Counted from the stretch's first letter, positions 24,889 to 33,687 are shown. The stretch: 47,393 nucleotides of DNA from Stenomitos rutilans HA7619-LM2 (GCA_019358945.1 JAHHIE010000052.1:1-47393), one strand, 5' to 3'. A program made the numbers and translations. Notes: generated from the sequence alone by a model not told the origin.

Positions 24889-25260
24889 TCAAAAGACATC
24901 GAGCGATCGTGCCGCTTGGGCAAGCGCTGGCACGGCTGTAGCAACCCAGTGGCCTTCGCCGCGCCGTCCGGTTAACAGCATCAGGTGCAAGCGATAGGCA
25001 TAGGGATAGCCTTCAACTTCTAACCAGAGGCGATCGCTCTCAGCTTCGCAGGCGATCGTTTCCTCAGCCATTAACTCACTGCTCATTTGAATCATCGTTT
25101 CGACCAACTGATTGAGCAGCCGACAGAAATCTTGTAGCTCTGCTGCGGTTAGCTCTAAAGCCCAATCATCTGATCCTACCAACCCTTGAAAAGTATCGGC
25201 ATCTGCATCCCAGCCTAGCCGCCATCCAATCCCACTCTTGATCATGCGGGCCATACTCAA
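24889..25260 (-). CDS. DUF1818 family protein
   Basis: The protein has 123 aa and is of a family seen in cyanobacteria and plastid lineages. Its pattern is MIKSGIGWRLGWDADAD, then WALELTAAELQDFCRLLNQL, ESDRLWLEVEGYPYAYRLHL and GEGHWVATAVPALAQAARSL. It is soluble and has no known activity. Its start overlaps the stop of the upstream membrane-anchored gene by 4 bases, so the two are co-translated and may act together. The true start could be Met6 (MIKSG). Confidence 0.88.
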   Translation of the reverse strand: MSMARMIKSGIGWRLGWDADADTFQGLVGSDDWALELTAAELQDFCRLLNQLVETMIQMSSELMAEETIACEAESDRLWLEVEGYPYAYRLHLMLLTGRRGEGHWVATAVPALAQAARSLDVF

Positions 25261-25853
25261 GGCTTCAGCAGTGAAGCGCCTCCAGAATCGGGGGGCTTTG
25301 CGTTTGGCTGTGGCTTTTGGCTGGGCGATGGTTGCGGTGTCGGTGCGTCTACGTTTGCGGTTGGGGCTGTGAAGCCATCTACCAGTGCCTGAACGAGTGC
25401 ATCACGCTGCGATCGCGTGAGCCGATTAATCGCAGCCCGATCGCCTTCAGCAGGATTAGTCTTCAGGGTCGCACGGCTGGGATAACTGGTCTCATCAAAA
25501 CTACCATTAAGCCCCAGGCCGAGATAGTCGGCGATGGTCAGTTTCCAGTCGAACCGATACAGCGGCGATCGACCAACCACATAAAGGTGATAGCGAATCA
25601 ACCGACCGACCAACGTATTGTCCGATGCAACCTTACCCGTTTCTTTACTAACGTATTGATTTTCTTTGGGCAGATCGGGTACACGTTCATATACAGTCTG
25701 CCAGACCCCTTCTGGACGCACACGCTGAGCAAAGGCGGGCGATCGCTCCAGTCCAACAGACCAGAAGACCAGCAGGCTCATGGCAAGGAGCAGGGCACTC
25801 ACAAAAGAACCCATCATGACAGCACGTCGAGAAGTCAGCCGTTTTCTTGCCAT
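25257..25853 (-). CDS. Conserved cyanobacterial membrane-anchored protein with Pro-rich tail
   Basis: The protein has 198 aa. A basic N-terminus and one membrane segment (about 13-34, FVSALLLAMSLLVFWSV) suggest an anchor or signal peptide. The central part (VWQTVYERVPDLPKENQYVS, then NTLVGRLIRYHLYVVGRSPLYRFDWKLTIADYLG) appears conserved and is unnamed to my knowledge. The last 40 residues are Pro/Gln/Lys-rich and likely disordered. It forms a two-gene unit with DUF1818, and rpoZ lies about 140 bases upstream on the same strand. Confidence 0.75.
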   Translation of the reverse strand: MARKRLTSRRAVMMGSFVSALLLAMSLLVFWSVGLERSPAFAQRVRPEGVWQTVYERVPDLPKENQYVSKETGKVASDNTLVGRLIRYHLYVVGRSPLYRFDWKLTIADYLGLGLNGSFDETSYPSRATLKTNPAEGDRAAINRLTRSQRDALVQALVDGFTAPTANVDAPTPQPSPSQKPQPNAKPPDSGGASLLKP

Positions 25854-25995
25854 TGCGATCGCTCAATGAGTGGTCAGGTAATGCAATAAGAAGCAATCAG
25901 CGTTGCTAAAGTTCCATGCAAGGATCAGCCACGACACTCCCCGTCCTGTCATTGGCTTCTTGAACGCTGATGATGACTGAGCAAGACCCCAATCA

Positions 25996-26223
25996 CTACT
26001 CGCCAATAATTTCGGGCTGAGTCAGTTCGTCAGACATCTCGATAATGGCTCGCATGACTGGCTTCATCATGGGATCGTCCACACTATCGAAATCTTCAAA
26101 CCGTCTGCGTTTTGCCCGGTTGGCAACCTGCACCGTAATCCGATAACGATTGGAAGCGGCTGAGATCAACTCGTCAGCTCGACGCATCAATTGAGTGCTA
26201 TCGAAGGCGGCACGCTTTTGCAT
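25996..26223 (-). CDS. rpoZ: RNA polymerase omega subunit
   Basis: This small RNA polymerase subunit clamps beta-prime. It has the cyanobacterial/plastid form: [20 protein letters not shown], then [19 protein letters not shown] place the start at 26223 ([10 protein letters not shown]), giving 75 aa in line with relatives. The open frame extends to 26274, but the extra 17 residues are not family-like. An AGG lies at ribosome-binding distance. The tail [14 protein letters not shown] is acidic as usual. Confidence 0.93.
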   Translation of the reverse strand: MQKRAAFDSTQLMRRADELISAASNRYRITVQVANRAKRRRFEDFDSVDDPMMKPVMRAIIEMSDELTQPEIIGE

Positions 26224-26344
26224 GAAGTTACCTACTCTAAAAAGAACGTCAAGCTCCAGTTTACCAAGAGTCAACTACAGTTGGTAACAGTTCACCTGTG
26301 TATAGCGATCCTGTTTGATTTATGAACATGATTCTGGATTGGTT

Positions 26345-26445
26345 TTTAGCTTTCAGCGGTCAGCTTTGAATTCCAGGCTGACGGCTCAAGAAGTGGTTGG
26401 TTGTTAAAAGAAACCCGATGGCTGACCGCTGACCGCTGATAGCTC
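26345..26445. repeat. Heptad repeats of the AGCGGTC / GACCGCT family
   Basis: Two short clusters, at about 26348-26368 and 26421-26443 (CTGACCGCTGACCGCTGAT), lie in opposite orientation in the rpoZ-rdgB gap. They could pair to form a hairpin. The rest of the gap should hold both divergent promoters. Confidence 0.65.
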
Positions 26446-26532
26446 TTCAGCCCAAAACTCAAAACTTAAAACTGAGAGCTGGTATTAACCCGTATTCTGA
26501 TCATTGATAAGCAGTAAAGGATGGTTAAGCCC

Positions 26533-27111
26533 ATGACCGTGCTAGTGGTAGCGACAGGCAATCCAGGCAAGCTCAAAGAAATGCAGGCCTATCTAGCAGG
26601 GCTGGAGTGGGAATTAGTGCTCAAGCCAGAGACACTGGAGGTTGAAGAAACGGGCGCAACCTTTGCCGAAAATGCTTGCCTTAAAGCCTCGCAGATTGCA
26701 TTGGCAACTGGAGAATGGGCGATCGCTGATGATTCGGGGCTAGAAGTCGAGGCGCTCGATGGTGCCCCAGGCGTTTACTCGGCTCGTTATGGCAAAACAG
26801 ACACAGACCGCATTGAACGGCTGCTGAATGAGCTAGGCAATGAGCTTAATCGTGACGCGCAGTTTGTCTGTGTGATTGCGATCGCCCGACCCGATGGCAC
26901 GATCGCGCTGCAAGCAGAAGGGGTTTGTCCCGGTAGAATTCTCCACAGCCCACGTGGTAGCGGTGGTTTTGGCTACGATCCGATCTTCTACGTGCCAGAA
27001 CAACGGCTGACCTTTGCAGAAATGTCTAGTGATCAAAAACGGCTACTTAGCCATCGTGGTAAAGCATTTCAGGCTCTTGCGCCACAGCTACAGCAGGTTT
27101 CAAGCCAATAA
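26533..27111 (+). CDS. rdgB: XTP/dITP diphosphatase (RdgB/HAM1 family)
   Basis: This enzyme hydrolyses non-canonical purine nucleotides (dITP, XTP) to monophosphates, keeping them out of DNA and RNA. Visible motifs are VVATGNPGKLKEM at the start, ETGATFAENACLKA, WAIADDSGLEVEALDGAPGV, GSGGFGYDPIF and the SHRGKAFQAL end. The protein has about 192 aa, the usual length. I prefer the Met at 26533, which fits homologues, over 26521, where AAGG directly abuts the ATG. Confidence 0.95.
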   Translation: MTVLVVATGNPGKLKEMQAYLAGLEWELVLKPETLEVEETGATFAENACLKASQIALATGEWAIADDSGLEVEALDGAPGVYSARYGKTDTDRIERLLNELGNELNRDAQFVCVIAIARPDGTIALQAEGVCPGRILHSPRGSGGFGYDPIFYVPEQRLTFAEMSSDQKRLLSHRGKAFQALAPQLQQVSSQ

Positions 27112-27644
27112 GCCACAGTTCTGGCAAAACGGGTGCAGGGTGTAGGGGGGGGTGAATGCAACGGCAACTGGCTGTAATCCGTCTATAGCTGTCCTAAATC
27201 ACTCATAGTTAGGAGGCTTGTGAGCAAGAACTCCCTGGAATCCTTCAATCGTCAGCGGTCAGCTTTCCCCCTTCACCTTTTCCCTGTCCCCTAACCCCAC
27301 TTCCCTCACCACTCAAACTGCTGTATTCATTCCACAGAAGGATTTAGACAGCTATATCCTCTCAGTAATTGTCCGGAGGAGAGCTGCTGCAACCGTAAAA
27401 AGCAGTAGACAGTTAAAGCGACCGCTCGTTCAGGCTCTACCGCATTCTTACCCTACAAAAGCGGTCTTAGCTTTACTCAAACTTTACAATCGATTAACTG
27501 TGTAAAGTTCCCGAAAAGATTGAGTCAGTACATTAGCGGATACGATCGCTCCCCGTGAAGTAGGAACTATAGTTTGGTCAAGACGCTCTACGTATTTGTA
27601 CCTGCTTTATTTTTACCTGCTTCCGTCACCCCATTGAGACAGCT
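27112..27644. other. Intergenic region upstream of the sugar transferase
   Basis: These 530 bases hold no supported gene. A G-run at about 27147 and pyrimidine-rich heptad remnants at 27260-27310 fill the first part. The last 170 bases, more AT-rich, contain an inverted repeat (listed separately) and probably the promoter of the sugar transferase gene. Confidence 0.6.
27481..27508. promoter_or_regulatory. Inverted repeat ACTTTACA-N12-TGTAAAGT, operator-like
   Basis: This is a perfect 8-bp dyad with a 12-base spacer, about 137 bases before the sugar transferase ATG. A related half-site (ACTCAAACTTTAC) precedes it. The half-site spacing of about 20 bases, two helical turns, suits a dimeric regulator. 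A regulatory role is inference. Confidence 0.4.
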
Positions 27645-28319
27645 ATGCAATCCACCTTCCCTACTGCAACGGTGAATCCTTTGCTGCTGGCACCTCCAAC
27701 GCTTCAGGTTCCACACCGTTCAGTCAACTCTATTTCTAAGCGCCTTCTGGATCTTGTTGGCAGCCTCATCGGTCTAATTATTTTGGGGATTCTTTTTATT
27801 CCTCTGGCACTTGCCATTAAATTAGACAGCTCAGGACCAATTTTTTATGCCCAAGAGCGCTATGGCTTGCTAGGAAGGCCGTTTCGCATCTATAAATTTC
27901 GTTCAATGGTGCAAAATGCGGATGAACTGAAAGCGCAGGTCAAAAACGAAGCTAGCGGCCTCATCTTCAAAAACCAGGACGATCCTCGCGTCACCAAGAT
28001 TGGACGGTTTCTACGCCGGAGCAGTCTGGATGAGTTTCCACAGTTTTGGAACGTGCTGGTCGGTGACATGAGCTTGGTAGGAACACGCCCCCCTACCAGC
28101 GATGAAGTGTCTCATTATGCGGCACATCATTGGCAACGGCTCAGTGTAAAGCCTGGTATGACTGGAGAATGGCAAGTTAACGGTCGATCGACCGTCAAAG
28201 ACTTTGAGGACATCGTGAAGCTTGATCTGCGCTACCAAGATCAGTGGCACCCCTTTTATGATTTGGCTCTGATTGCTCGCACCGTGTACGTCATTGTGGC
28301 TAAGGTTGGTGCTTTCTAA
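27645..28319 (+). CDS. Undecaprenyl-phosphate sugar (phospho)transferase, PF02397 family
   Basis: The protein has 224 aa. After about 30 polar residues comes SISKRLLDLVGSLIGLIILG, a membrane hairpin. The catalytic domain follows (GPIFYAQERYG, FRIYKFRSMVQNAD, RVTKIGRFLRRSSLDEFPQ, GDMSLVGTRPP, KPGMTGEWQVNGRS). This is the monotopic phosphoglycosyl-transferase fold that loads the first sugar phosphate on the lipid carrier for exopolysaccharide. It is similar in size and motifs to HepC-like proteins of Nostoc. It stands alone with a terminator downstream, and no other polysaccharide genes are near. Confidence 0.92.
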   Translation: MQSTFPTATVNPLLLAPPTLQVPHRSVNSISKRLLDLVGSLIGLIILGILFIPLALAIKLDSSGPIFYAQERYGLLGRPFRIYKFRSMVQNADELKAQVKNEASGLIFKNQDDPRVTKIGRFLRRSSLDEFPQFWNVLVGDMSLVGTRPPTSDEVSHYAAHHWQRLSVKPGMTGEWQVNGRSTVKDFEDIVKLDLRYQDQWHPFYDLALIARTVYVIVAKVGAF

Positions 28320-28394
28320 TCCGGTTATTGATACCGTTTTCGTGAAGATCTGGCTATAGCCGAGAGGTGGCTGTAGCGCTGAAGAGGCTGATGA

Positions 28395-28417
28395 AGAGGG
28401 CGCTTGATGCGCCCTCT
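28395..28417. terminator. Bidirectional-looking stem-loop
   Basis: AGAGGGCGC pairs with GCGCCCTCT (9 bp, 5-base loop), flanked by A/T on both sides. It lies downstream of the sugar transferase (plus) and also downstream of the candidate 24-aa ORF (minus), so it could end both. Confidence 0.75.
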
Positions 28418-28464
28418 TTGCATTGGGAGGTGATCAACCACTCGCACGTAAGCGCTTAATGCAC

Positions 28465-28539
28465 CTACTTGCCAAACATTTCTCTAGCAATCACGAAAAA
28501 GAGAAAGCCAAACACAATTAGAGCGAGAATCAACGACAC
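28465..28539 (-). CDS. Candidate 24-aa single-span membrane peptide
   Basis: A GTG codon on the minus strand is preceded by a perfect AGGAGG eight bases upstream and opens 24 codons ending in TAG. The peptide starts MSLILALIV, is continuously hydrophobic for about 17 residues, and ends AREMFGK. That fits one membrane helix with a short basic cytoplasmic end. The size and shape recall the small thylakoid or oxidase subunits, but I do not recognise it as any known one. A stem-loop lies about 50 bases downstream. It is too short for standard gene finders. Conservation would decide whether it is real. Confidence 0.45.
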   Translation of the reverse strand: MSLILALIVFGFLFFVIAREMFGK

Positions 28540-28989
28540 AAACAAAACCTCCTGGACATGCTTTTAAGGGCACATTTGCACGTTTTTTGGCAGCGAACAA
28601 AGCACCCAGACTATTGTGCAACGATTGCTTCTCCAGAAATTTATGATCCTGTAAAGAACCCATCGCGATCGTTTAAAGTTCTTTGCTGTCTAGAACAGCG
28701 ACCCTCGTCTTATGCTGCTCAAGCGAACATTTGTATTACAGTCGTGTATCATACAAGTAAGGTTTTGAGGCCGCTAGAGGGTCAGAGAGTCATCCTGTGA
28801 CGAGGCACCAAGACTCGCGCCATACTCTTACAGAATCTTTTTGGCCTCTTATCAAGGAATTATTGCCAATTCTAGATTTGGCTGCATCATGGTGTCTGTA
28901 AAAGAGGTATGGGCTGAGGGCAAGATGCGATCGCACCAGCATCGTCATAAAGCAGACTCAGTTGTAGCAAGCAGGTAGGAACGCTCCGC
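28540..28989. other. Intergenic region before the DUF218 gene
   Basis: No supported gene is seen in these 450 bases. An 80-codon plus-strand frame (28558-28800) has unfavourable composition and its start overlaps the ribosome binding site of the 24-aa ORF on the other strand. The last bases carry AGGAACGCTCCGC before the ATG at 28990. Confidence 0.5.
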
Positions 28990-30441
28990 ATGGTTTTACT
29001 GCTCACAGATGTTTTTCTGCTGCTCACGCAAGTACTGCTCTGGATTATCGTTGGGCTAGTCACCTGGTTTGTGTTGCTCAAGGCGCTACCACGGGCGTTC
29101 TTGGGGCTGCTAGTGCTGCTGCTGATCTTGCTCATCCTGGCGGTCTCGTTCTTTAGTGGGCCAAACGTCTTCGACGATTCTGATATCTTCAGAACGCTGT
29201 GGTATCTGATTTCGTTACTGTTTAAACCGCTGAGCTTAGGCATCATCCTGCTCCTGATTTTGCTCACTGGAGCCAAAATCAACAAAGTGGTCGGTCAAAT
29301 CATTCGCGTTGGTTTAGTGCTTTTGCTGGCCTGCTGCCTGCCGATCGTGTCCTATTTTCTGGCTCAAGAGCTGGAATGGGAAGGTATCAAAATGATTCGG
29401 CCCGTTGCAGCGCAGGTGGCCGGTGACACTCCCGTCATTGTGCTTTTGGGGCAAGGTACAACCCGCCCGTTTTTAGGTCCCAGAACGACCTGCCCACAGT
29501 TGAGAGCGGCTCCCGCTGGGCCGCCCGCTAGACCCGCCACCCCTAGACCGCCTGATAGTGAAGAACCACTGACAGCAGAGCAATATCGTGTGCTGACGCA
29601 GACACCCACTCAGCTTCCGATTCAATTAACAGAAAAAGCCGATCGCCTGCTGTATGCGGCTCAACTGTATCGGCAAAACCCCAGTAGTCTCATTGTCATT
29701 AGTGCGCCTCGGCGGCTTGATCGCAAACAGAAAGAAGGCGAAACCAAGGAAGTGGTTTCAGAAGCAAAAGACATTCAAACCTTTCTCAATCAAGCGTTAA
29801 ACATTCCCTGCGAAGCCATTCGGTTTCTAGACCATGATGGTGCAAGCATTCGCAGAACAGCCGAGAATGTCAAAAAAATTCTGGCTGATAATCGCATCAA
29901 CTATGGCAATCAGTTAACCATTGTCAATACGGCAATGAACACGGAACGGACGTACCGTACCTTTCGAGAAGTCTTCGGCTTTTGTCCCATTGCACGGCCT
30001 ACGGATTTTTACACAATACCACGACGATCGAAGCTCGATAATCTGGCTCCAGAGCGCGATCTGGTTGAGCACAATCTTCAGGCAATTGACTTTTTGCCCA
30101 GCATTGATGCCTTGTTTCTTGGTTCGCAGGCGATCGAAGAATACGCTGGTGCACTGTATTACTTTCTGCGCGGCTGGATTAAATTCCGTGATTTGACCGA
30201 CTGTGGCGGCCTTGCTGCCGTACCGCCGCCTGCGGTTGCCATCCAACGAGCAAACACCAGGAATTTCCCCCGTGGCTCTATCAATTCCGACCTGACTGGC
30301 TCTACTGTCGCTGAAACGGTTCCTTCTGCCAATCAACCAACTTTTCCTGCCTCAACGCCTTTCACACCGGATTCTGCTAGCTCAACCACTACCAGTCGAA
30401 CCACGACTCCAGTTAATAACCCAGCGTATAAAGCATGGTGA
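28990..30441 (+). CDS. Membrane protein with DUF218 (YdcF/ElyC/SanA-like) domain
   Basis: The protein has 483 aa. The first 130 residues are four or so hydrophobic helices. The DUF218 domain begins VIVLLGQGTTR (about 151), then AEKADRLLYAAQLYRQ-like spacing (ADRLLYAAQLYRQNPSSLIVIS), DIQTFLNQALNIPCEAIRFLD, RRTAENVKKIL and QLTIVNTAMNTERTYRTFREV. This is an ElyC-like order, a family tied to cell-envelope polysaccharide and lipid-carrier metabolism. A Pro-rich insertion (about 170-195) lies within the domain, and a Thr/Ser-rich tail follows residue 430. It precedes the ABC exporter on the same strand by about 90 bases. Confidence 0.85.
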   Translation: MVLLLTDVFLLLTQVLLWIIVGLVTWFVLLKALPRAFLGLLVLLLILLILAVSFFSGPNVFDDSDIFRTLWYLISLLFKPLSLGIILLLILLTGAKINKVVGQIIRVGLVLLLACCLPIVSYFLAQELEWEGIKMIRPVAAQVAGDTPVIVLLGQGTTRPFLGPRTTCPQLRAAPAGPPARPATPRPPDSEEPLTAEQYRVLTQTPTQLPIQLTEKADRLLYAAQLYRQNPSSLIVISAPRRLDRKQKEGETKEVVSEAKDIQTFLNQALNIPCEAIRFLDHDGASIRRTAENVKKILADNRINYGNQLTIVNTAMNTERTYRTFREVFGFCPIARPTDFYTIPRRSKLDNLAPERDLVEHNLQAIDFLPSIDALFLGSQAIEEYAGALYYFLRGWIKFRDLTDCGGLAAVPPPAVAIQRANTRNFPRGSINSDLTGSTVAETVPSANQPTFPASTPFTPDSASSTTTSRTTTPVNNPAYKAW

Positions 30442-30533
30442 GCAGTAGAAGACGGTTGCGATCGACAAGGGAAGCAGCGATCGTTTCCCTGATTCGTTTA
30501 GGATGAGAGAGTTTCCGCACTGGCACACGCACA

Positions 30534-32282
30534 ATGGCTCAATCTCGACTGCAAAAATTGGGGAGCTACCTTCGTCCCCACTGGAAAGCAGCAGTCTCAG
30601 GTATTTCGGCGCTCTTAGTCGTCAATTTTTTAGGGGTTCGCATTCCTCTCCAAATCCGGGATGCGGTAGACAAGCTTCAGGTCACCTTTAGCTTCAGCCA
30701 AGTTTCTTACTACGTTGTCGTGATCCTCACAATGGCCTCTGTCATGTGGGTTGTGCGCATGCTCTCGCGGACATTACTGTTTGGAGTGGGTCGTCAGGTT
30801 GAGTTTGACCTGAAACAAAAGCTATTTTCCCATTTGCTCACGCTAGAGCCGTCCTATTTTGCGATCAATACCGTGGGGGATCTCATTAACCGGGCAACCA
30901 GCGATGTCGATAATATTCGCCGTCTGCTAGGGTTTGCCATACTGAGCGTCGCCAATACGGTATTTGCGTATGGCCTCACATTGCCTGCCATGCTCAGAAT
31001 TAACGTGAAGGTGACGCTGCTCTCGCTGTCCGTCTATCCCATCATGCTGATTTTGGTGCAGTTGTTTAGCACACGGCTTCGGCAGGAGCAGATTACAGTG
31101 CAGGAGCAACTTTCTGACCTGAGCGAACTGATTCAAGAAGATATGAGCGGCATTGCGCTGGTAAAAATTTATGCGCAAGAAGAAAATGAGCGAGATGCCT
31201 TTCAGCGACGGAATCAAGAGCTTTTAGAAGCCAATCTGTCGCTGGCGCTGACGCGGAGTACCCTACTGCCGTTGCTGCCCGGTCTAGCAAGCGTGGGGTT
31301 ACTGGTCGTCTTGCGGTTTGGGGTCAGCGCGATCAATGAAGGGGCGATTACCGTGGGCGATTTTGTGGCACTTTTGCTCTATGTCGGGCAACTGGCGTTT
31401 CCAGCAGCCTTGCTGGGGTTCACCATTACGGCGTATCAGCGGGGCGAAGTCAGTGTCGATCGCATCGAAGCCATCCTCACCGTTCAGCCTAAAATCCGCG
31501 ATCAGCCCAGCGCGATTGTTCTCCCGCGATCGCACGTGCAGGGAGAGTTGACGGCACAAGCATTAACGTTTACCTTCCCAAACACCAGCAAACCCGCTCT
31601 GAAAGCCGTGAGCTTTACCATCCAACCACAGGAAACCGTTGCCATTGTGGGGCCGATCGGCTCTGGTAAATCGACTCTGGCAAATGCGCTACCTCGCTTG
31701 CTAGATATTGCCTCCGGTCAACTGTTTCTGGATGGGCACGACATCACGCAGGTGCGACTGGCTGATTTGCGTGGCGCGATCGCTTACGTTCCCCAGGATA
31801 GCTTTCTCTTCAGCACAACCATTAAAAACAATATTCGCTATGGCGATCCGGGTGCAGACCCAGCATTCGTCATTCAGGCTGCCAAACAAGCACAGATTCA
31901 CAGCGAAATTCTCAACTTTCCGCACCAATACGAGACGATCGTGGGCGAACGAGGCATTACCCTCTCCGGCGGTCAACGTCAGCGAACCGCTCTGGCACGG
32001 GCCTTACTGGTTGATGCCCCGATCCTGATCCTGGATGATGCACTTTCTAGCGTGGATAACCAGACCGCTACCCAAATTTTGCGTAACCTCTCTGAAGGCA
32101 CCAACCGCAAAACCGTTCTCTTCATCTCTCACCAACTCTCTGCCGCTGCCAGCGCTGATCGTATCTTTGTCATGAATCAGGGTGCGATCGTCCAATCCGG
32201 TACTCATGCACAACTTTGTGGGCAGCCAGGACTTTATCAAACCCTATGGAACCAGCAAAAGCTAGAGGAAGTCTTACAGTAA
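30534..32282 (+). CDS. Type I ABC exporter, fused permease-ATPase (MsbA/multidrug-like)
   Basis: This half-transporter of 582 aa works as a dimer. The N-terminal membrane domain has six helices, with the coupling segment TVGDLINRATSDVDNIRRLL. The ATPase domain begins near 340: Walker A GPIGSGKST (about 373), Q-loop YVPQDSFLF, signature LSGGQRQR (about 477), Walker B LILDDALSSVD with Asp-Asp instead of the more usual Asp-Glu, then the H-loop FISHQLSAA. A catalytic Glu replaced by Asp may slow hydrolysis (known for some half-transporters). The substrate, lipid or drug, is unknown. The start ATG at 30534 is in good context. Confidence 0.9.
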   Translation: MAQSRLQKLGSYLRPHWKAAVSGISALLVVNFLGVRIPLQIRDAVDKLQVTFSFSQVSYYVVVILTMASVMWVVRMLSRTLLFGVGRQVEFDLKQKLFSHLLTLEPSYFAINTVGDLINRATSDVDNIRRLLGFAILSVANTVFAYGLTLPAMLRINVKVTLLSLSVYPIMLILVQLFSTRLRQEQITVQEQLSDLSELIQEDMSGIALVKIYAQEENERDAFQRRNQELLEANLSLALTRSTLLPLLPGLASVGLLVVLRFGVSAINEGAITVGDFVALLLYVGQLAFPAALLGFTITAYQRGEVSVDRIEAILTVQPKIRDQPSAIVLPRSHVQGELTAQALTFTFPNTSKPALKAVSFTIQPQETVAIVGPIGSGKSTLANALPRLLDIASGQLFLDGHDITQVRLADLRGAIAYVPQDSFLFSTTIKNNIRYGDPGADPAFVIQAAKQAQIHSEILNFPHQYETIVGERGITLSGGQRQRTALARALLVDAPILILDDALSSVDNQTATQILRNLSEGTNRKTVLFISHQLSAAASADRIFVMNQGAIVQSGTHAQLCGQPGLYQTLWNQQKLEEVLQ

Positions 32283-32295
32283 AAGTAAGGTTTAG

Positions 32296-32325
32296 CAGTC
32301 AGCTATCAGCGGTCAGCTATCAGCA
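32296..32325. repeat. Heptad repeat (CAGCTAT/CAGCGGT)
   Basis: Four 7-bp units just downstream of the exporter gene belong to the same family as those at 8082 and 39490. Confidence 0.75.
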
Positions 32326-32340
32326 TTTTTCTAAAAACTA

Positions 32341-32617
32341 TAGGACTTACACAAAAGCGGTCAATCTTTCGCCCCCTAGGCAGTGCTTTAAAACTTCAAT
32401 CGTTTCATTGCTAATAGCTTCTGCCCCCTTTTCTTGTATGCCCAAAGGGCTTTAAGCCCCTCATGCTGGGGGACTTTGAAGCTGGTTTGTAAGTCCCAAA
32501 TTTGGGGGTTGGGGGCTTCTGAGGGTTTTAAAACACGCTCTAGTTCGCAATTCTGAGGGAACCGAACCAATTAAAACCCCCAGAATTGAGGGTTTGGGGG
32601 CAAATGCGTAAGTCCTA
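32341..32617. mobile_element. MITE-like element with TAGGACTTAC ends, copy 2
   Basis: The 277-bp element is bounded by TAGGACTTACACA and TGCGTAAGTCCTA, inverted repeats with one mismatch. It contains the same inner TTTTCTTGTATGCCC motif and C/G-tract pairs as copy 1 at 22478. Inner partial copies of the end (GTAAGTCCC near 32491) suggest a composite or nested insertion. It has no coding capacity. Confidence 0.8.
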
Positions 32618-32904
32618 AACTAACAACTAACAACTTCTTCTACCTTTTGCCTTCCCTGACGATTTGTTTTGTTTTTCCAGGATGACGCGAGTTTCCTTTA
32701 AGGGGCGGGTAATCTAGGATATTGCCTGCAATACCGTTGACGTAAACCCTCAATGGCGCGATCGCGCTGATTTCGATCGCCCGCACTCAGCTTAAAATTT
32801 TGTGGGTTCGTCGCTAATTGTCTGGAAAGTTTGCATCCAGTGATGAGTTAACACACAGTCAGTCTTATCGTCGCTTACCGAAGAGAACCAAGGGAGGGGT
32901 CACT
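32618..32904. other. Intergenic region before the DUF928 gene
   Basis: I see no gene in these 287 bases. A frame open from 32818 joins the DUF928 gene, but its residues are not signal-peptide-like and a strong GGGAGGGG precedes the ATG at 32905. Confidence 0.5.
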
Positions 32905-33687
32905 ATGATTATCAAACGTTCACGCTATAACACCATCCTTTCCCTGTCTTTGCTCATGCCGTCCCTGTCGCTAACGGCTCTACCTGCTACAGCACAGACC
33001 GTGACACCGCGTCCCACGATCGCGCCGCCAGTTAAAGTTAGCCTTAAATTTGCCGTGCCAAAACGGGGCGCACCGCGATCAACCGCTGGAGGTGCAAGCC
33101 GTGGCTCCTGCTTGCGGGGAACGACTCAGCCCATCAGCAACCGCTTGACAGCCGTCATGCCGCCGACCCGGCTAGGACTCACGTTTGCCGAACGCCCCAG
33201 TTTCTTTGTTTATGTGCCTCAATCACCCGCTCAAACGGCAGGCTTTCTGTTGCTCAGTGATGATGATACCGAAGTGGTTTACGAAACAACCTTTGCATTA
33301 CCAGCTAAGGCAGGCATCATCCGCTTTGACCTGCCAGAAAACGCTCCAGCCCTGGAGGTGGGCAAGCAGTATCACTGGTTTGTGACCACACTATGCGATG
33401 CTACCAGCGGTTTAAGCGGCAGCCCAACGGTTGAGGGATGGGTTGAGCGCTCGACCCCCGATGTCGCCCTAACCAAGGCGCTGCAAAAAACCCTACCAGG
33501 TAACCGCCCAGCCCTTTACGCCGAAGCGGGCATCTGGCAAGAAACCCTGGCATCCCTGGCCGACCTTCAGCACAAATATCCCCAGAACTCCAAGTTCCTT
33601 AACGACTGGCGCGAAGCACTGCAATCAGTGGGTCTAACCAACGTAGCCTCAGAGCCATTGGTTGACTGCTGTAAGGTAAAGCCGTAA
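32905..33687 (+). CDS. DUF928 family exported protein
   Basis: The protein has 260 aa from the Met at 32905, chosen because GGGAGGGG stands 6-8 bases before it and a signal peptide follows (basic MIIKRSRYN, hydrophobic core, TALPATAQT cleavage region). The DUF928 core reads RGSCLRGTTQPISNRLTAVMP, then FFVYVPQSPAQTAGFLLLSDD, GKQYHWFVTTLCDATSG and WVERSTPD. A C-terminal helical part includes YAEAGIWQETLASLADLQ. The family is common in cyanobacteria and often lies beside CHASE2 or CHAT genes; here the CHASE2 cyclase follows 106 bases later. Its role is unknown, possibly a periplasmic partner for that sensor. Confidence 0.87.
   Translation: MIIKRSRYNTILSLSLLMPSLSLTALPATAQTVTPRPTIAPPVKVSLKFAVPKRGAPRSTAGGASRGSCLRGTTQPISNRLTAVMPPTRLGLTFAERPSFFVYVPQSPAQTAGFLLLSDDDTEVVYETTFALPAKAGIIRFDLPENAPALEVGKQYHWFVTTLCDATSGLSGSPTVEGWVERSTPDVALTKALQKTLPGNRPALYAEAGIWQETLASLADLQHKYPQNSKFLNDWREALQSVGLTNVASEPLVDCCKVKP

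Noticed and set aside
25317-25889. 190-codon plus-strand frame
   Set aside because: It is the complement of the membrane-anchored gene at 25257-25853, which has a signal/anchor and is coupled to DUF1818.
28558-28800. Plus-strand 80-codon frame
   Set aside because: Poor codon use, no ribosome binding site, mixed His/Cys/Ser composition and no recognisable family.
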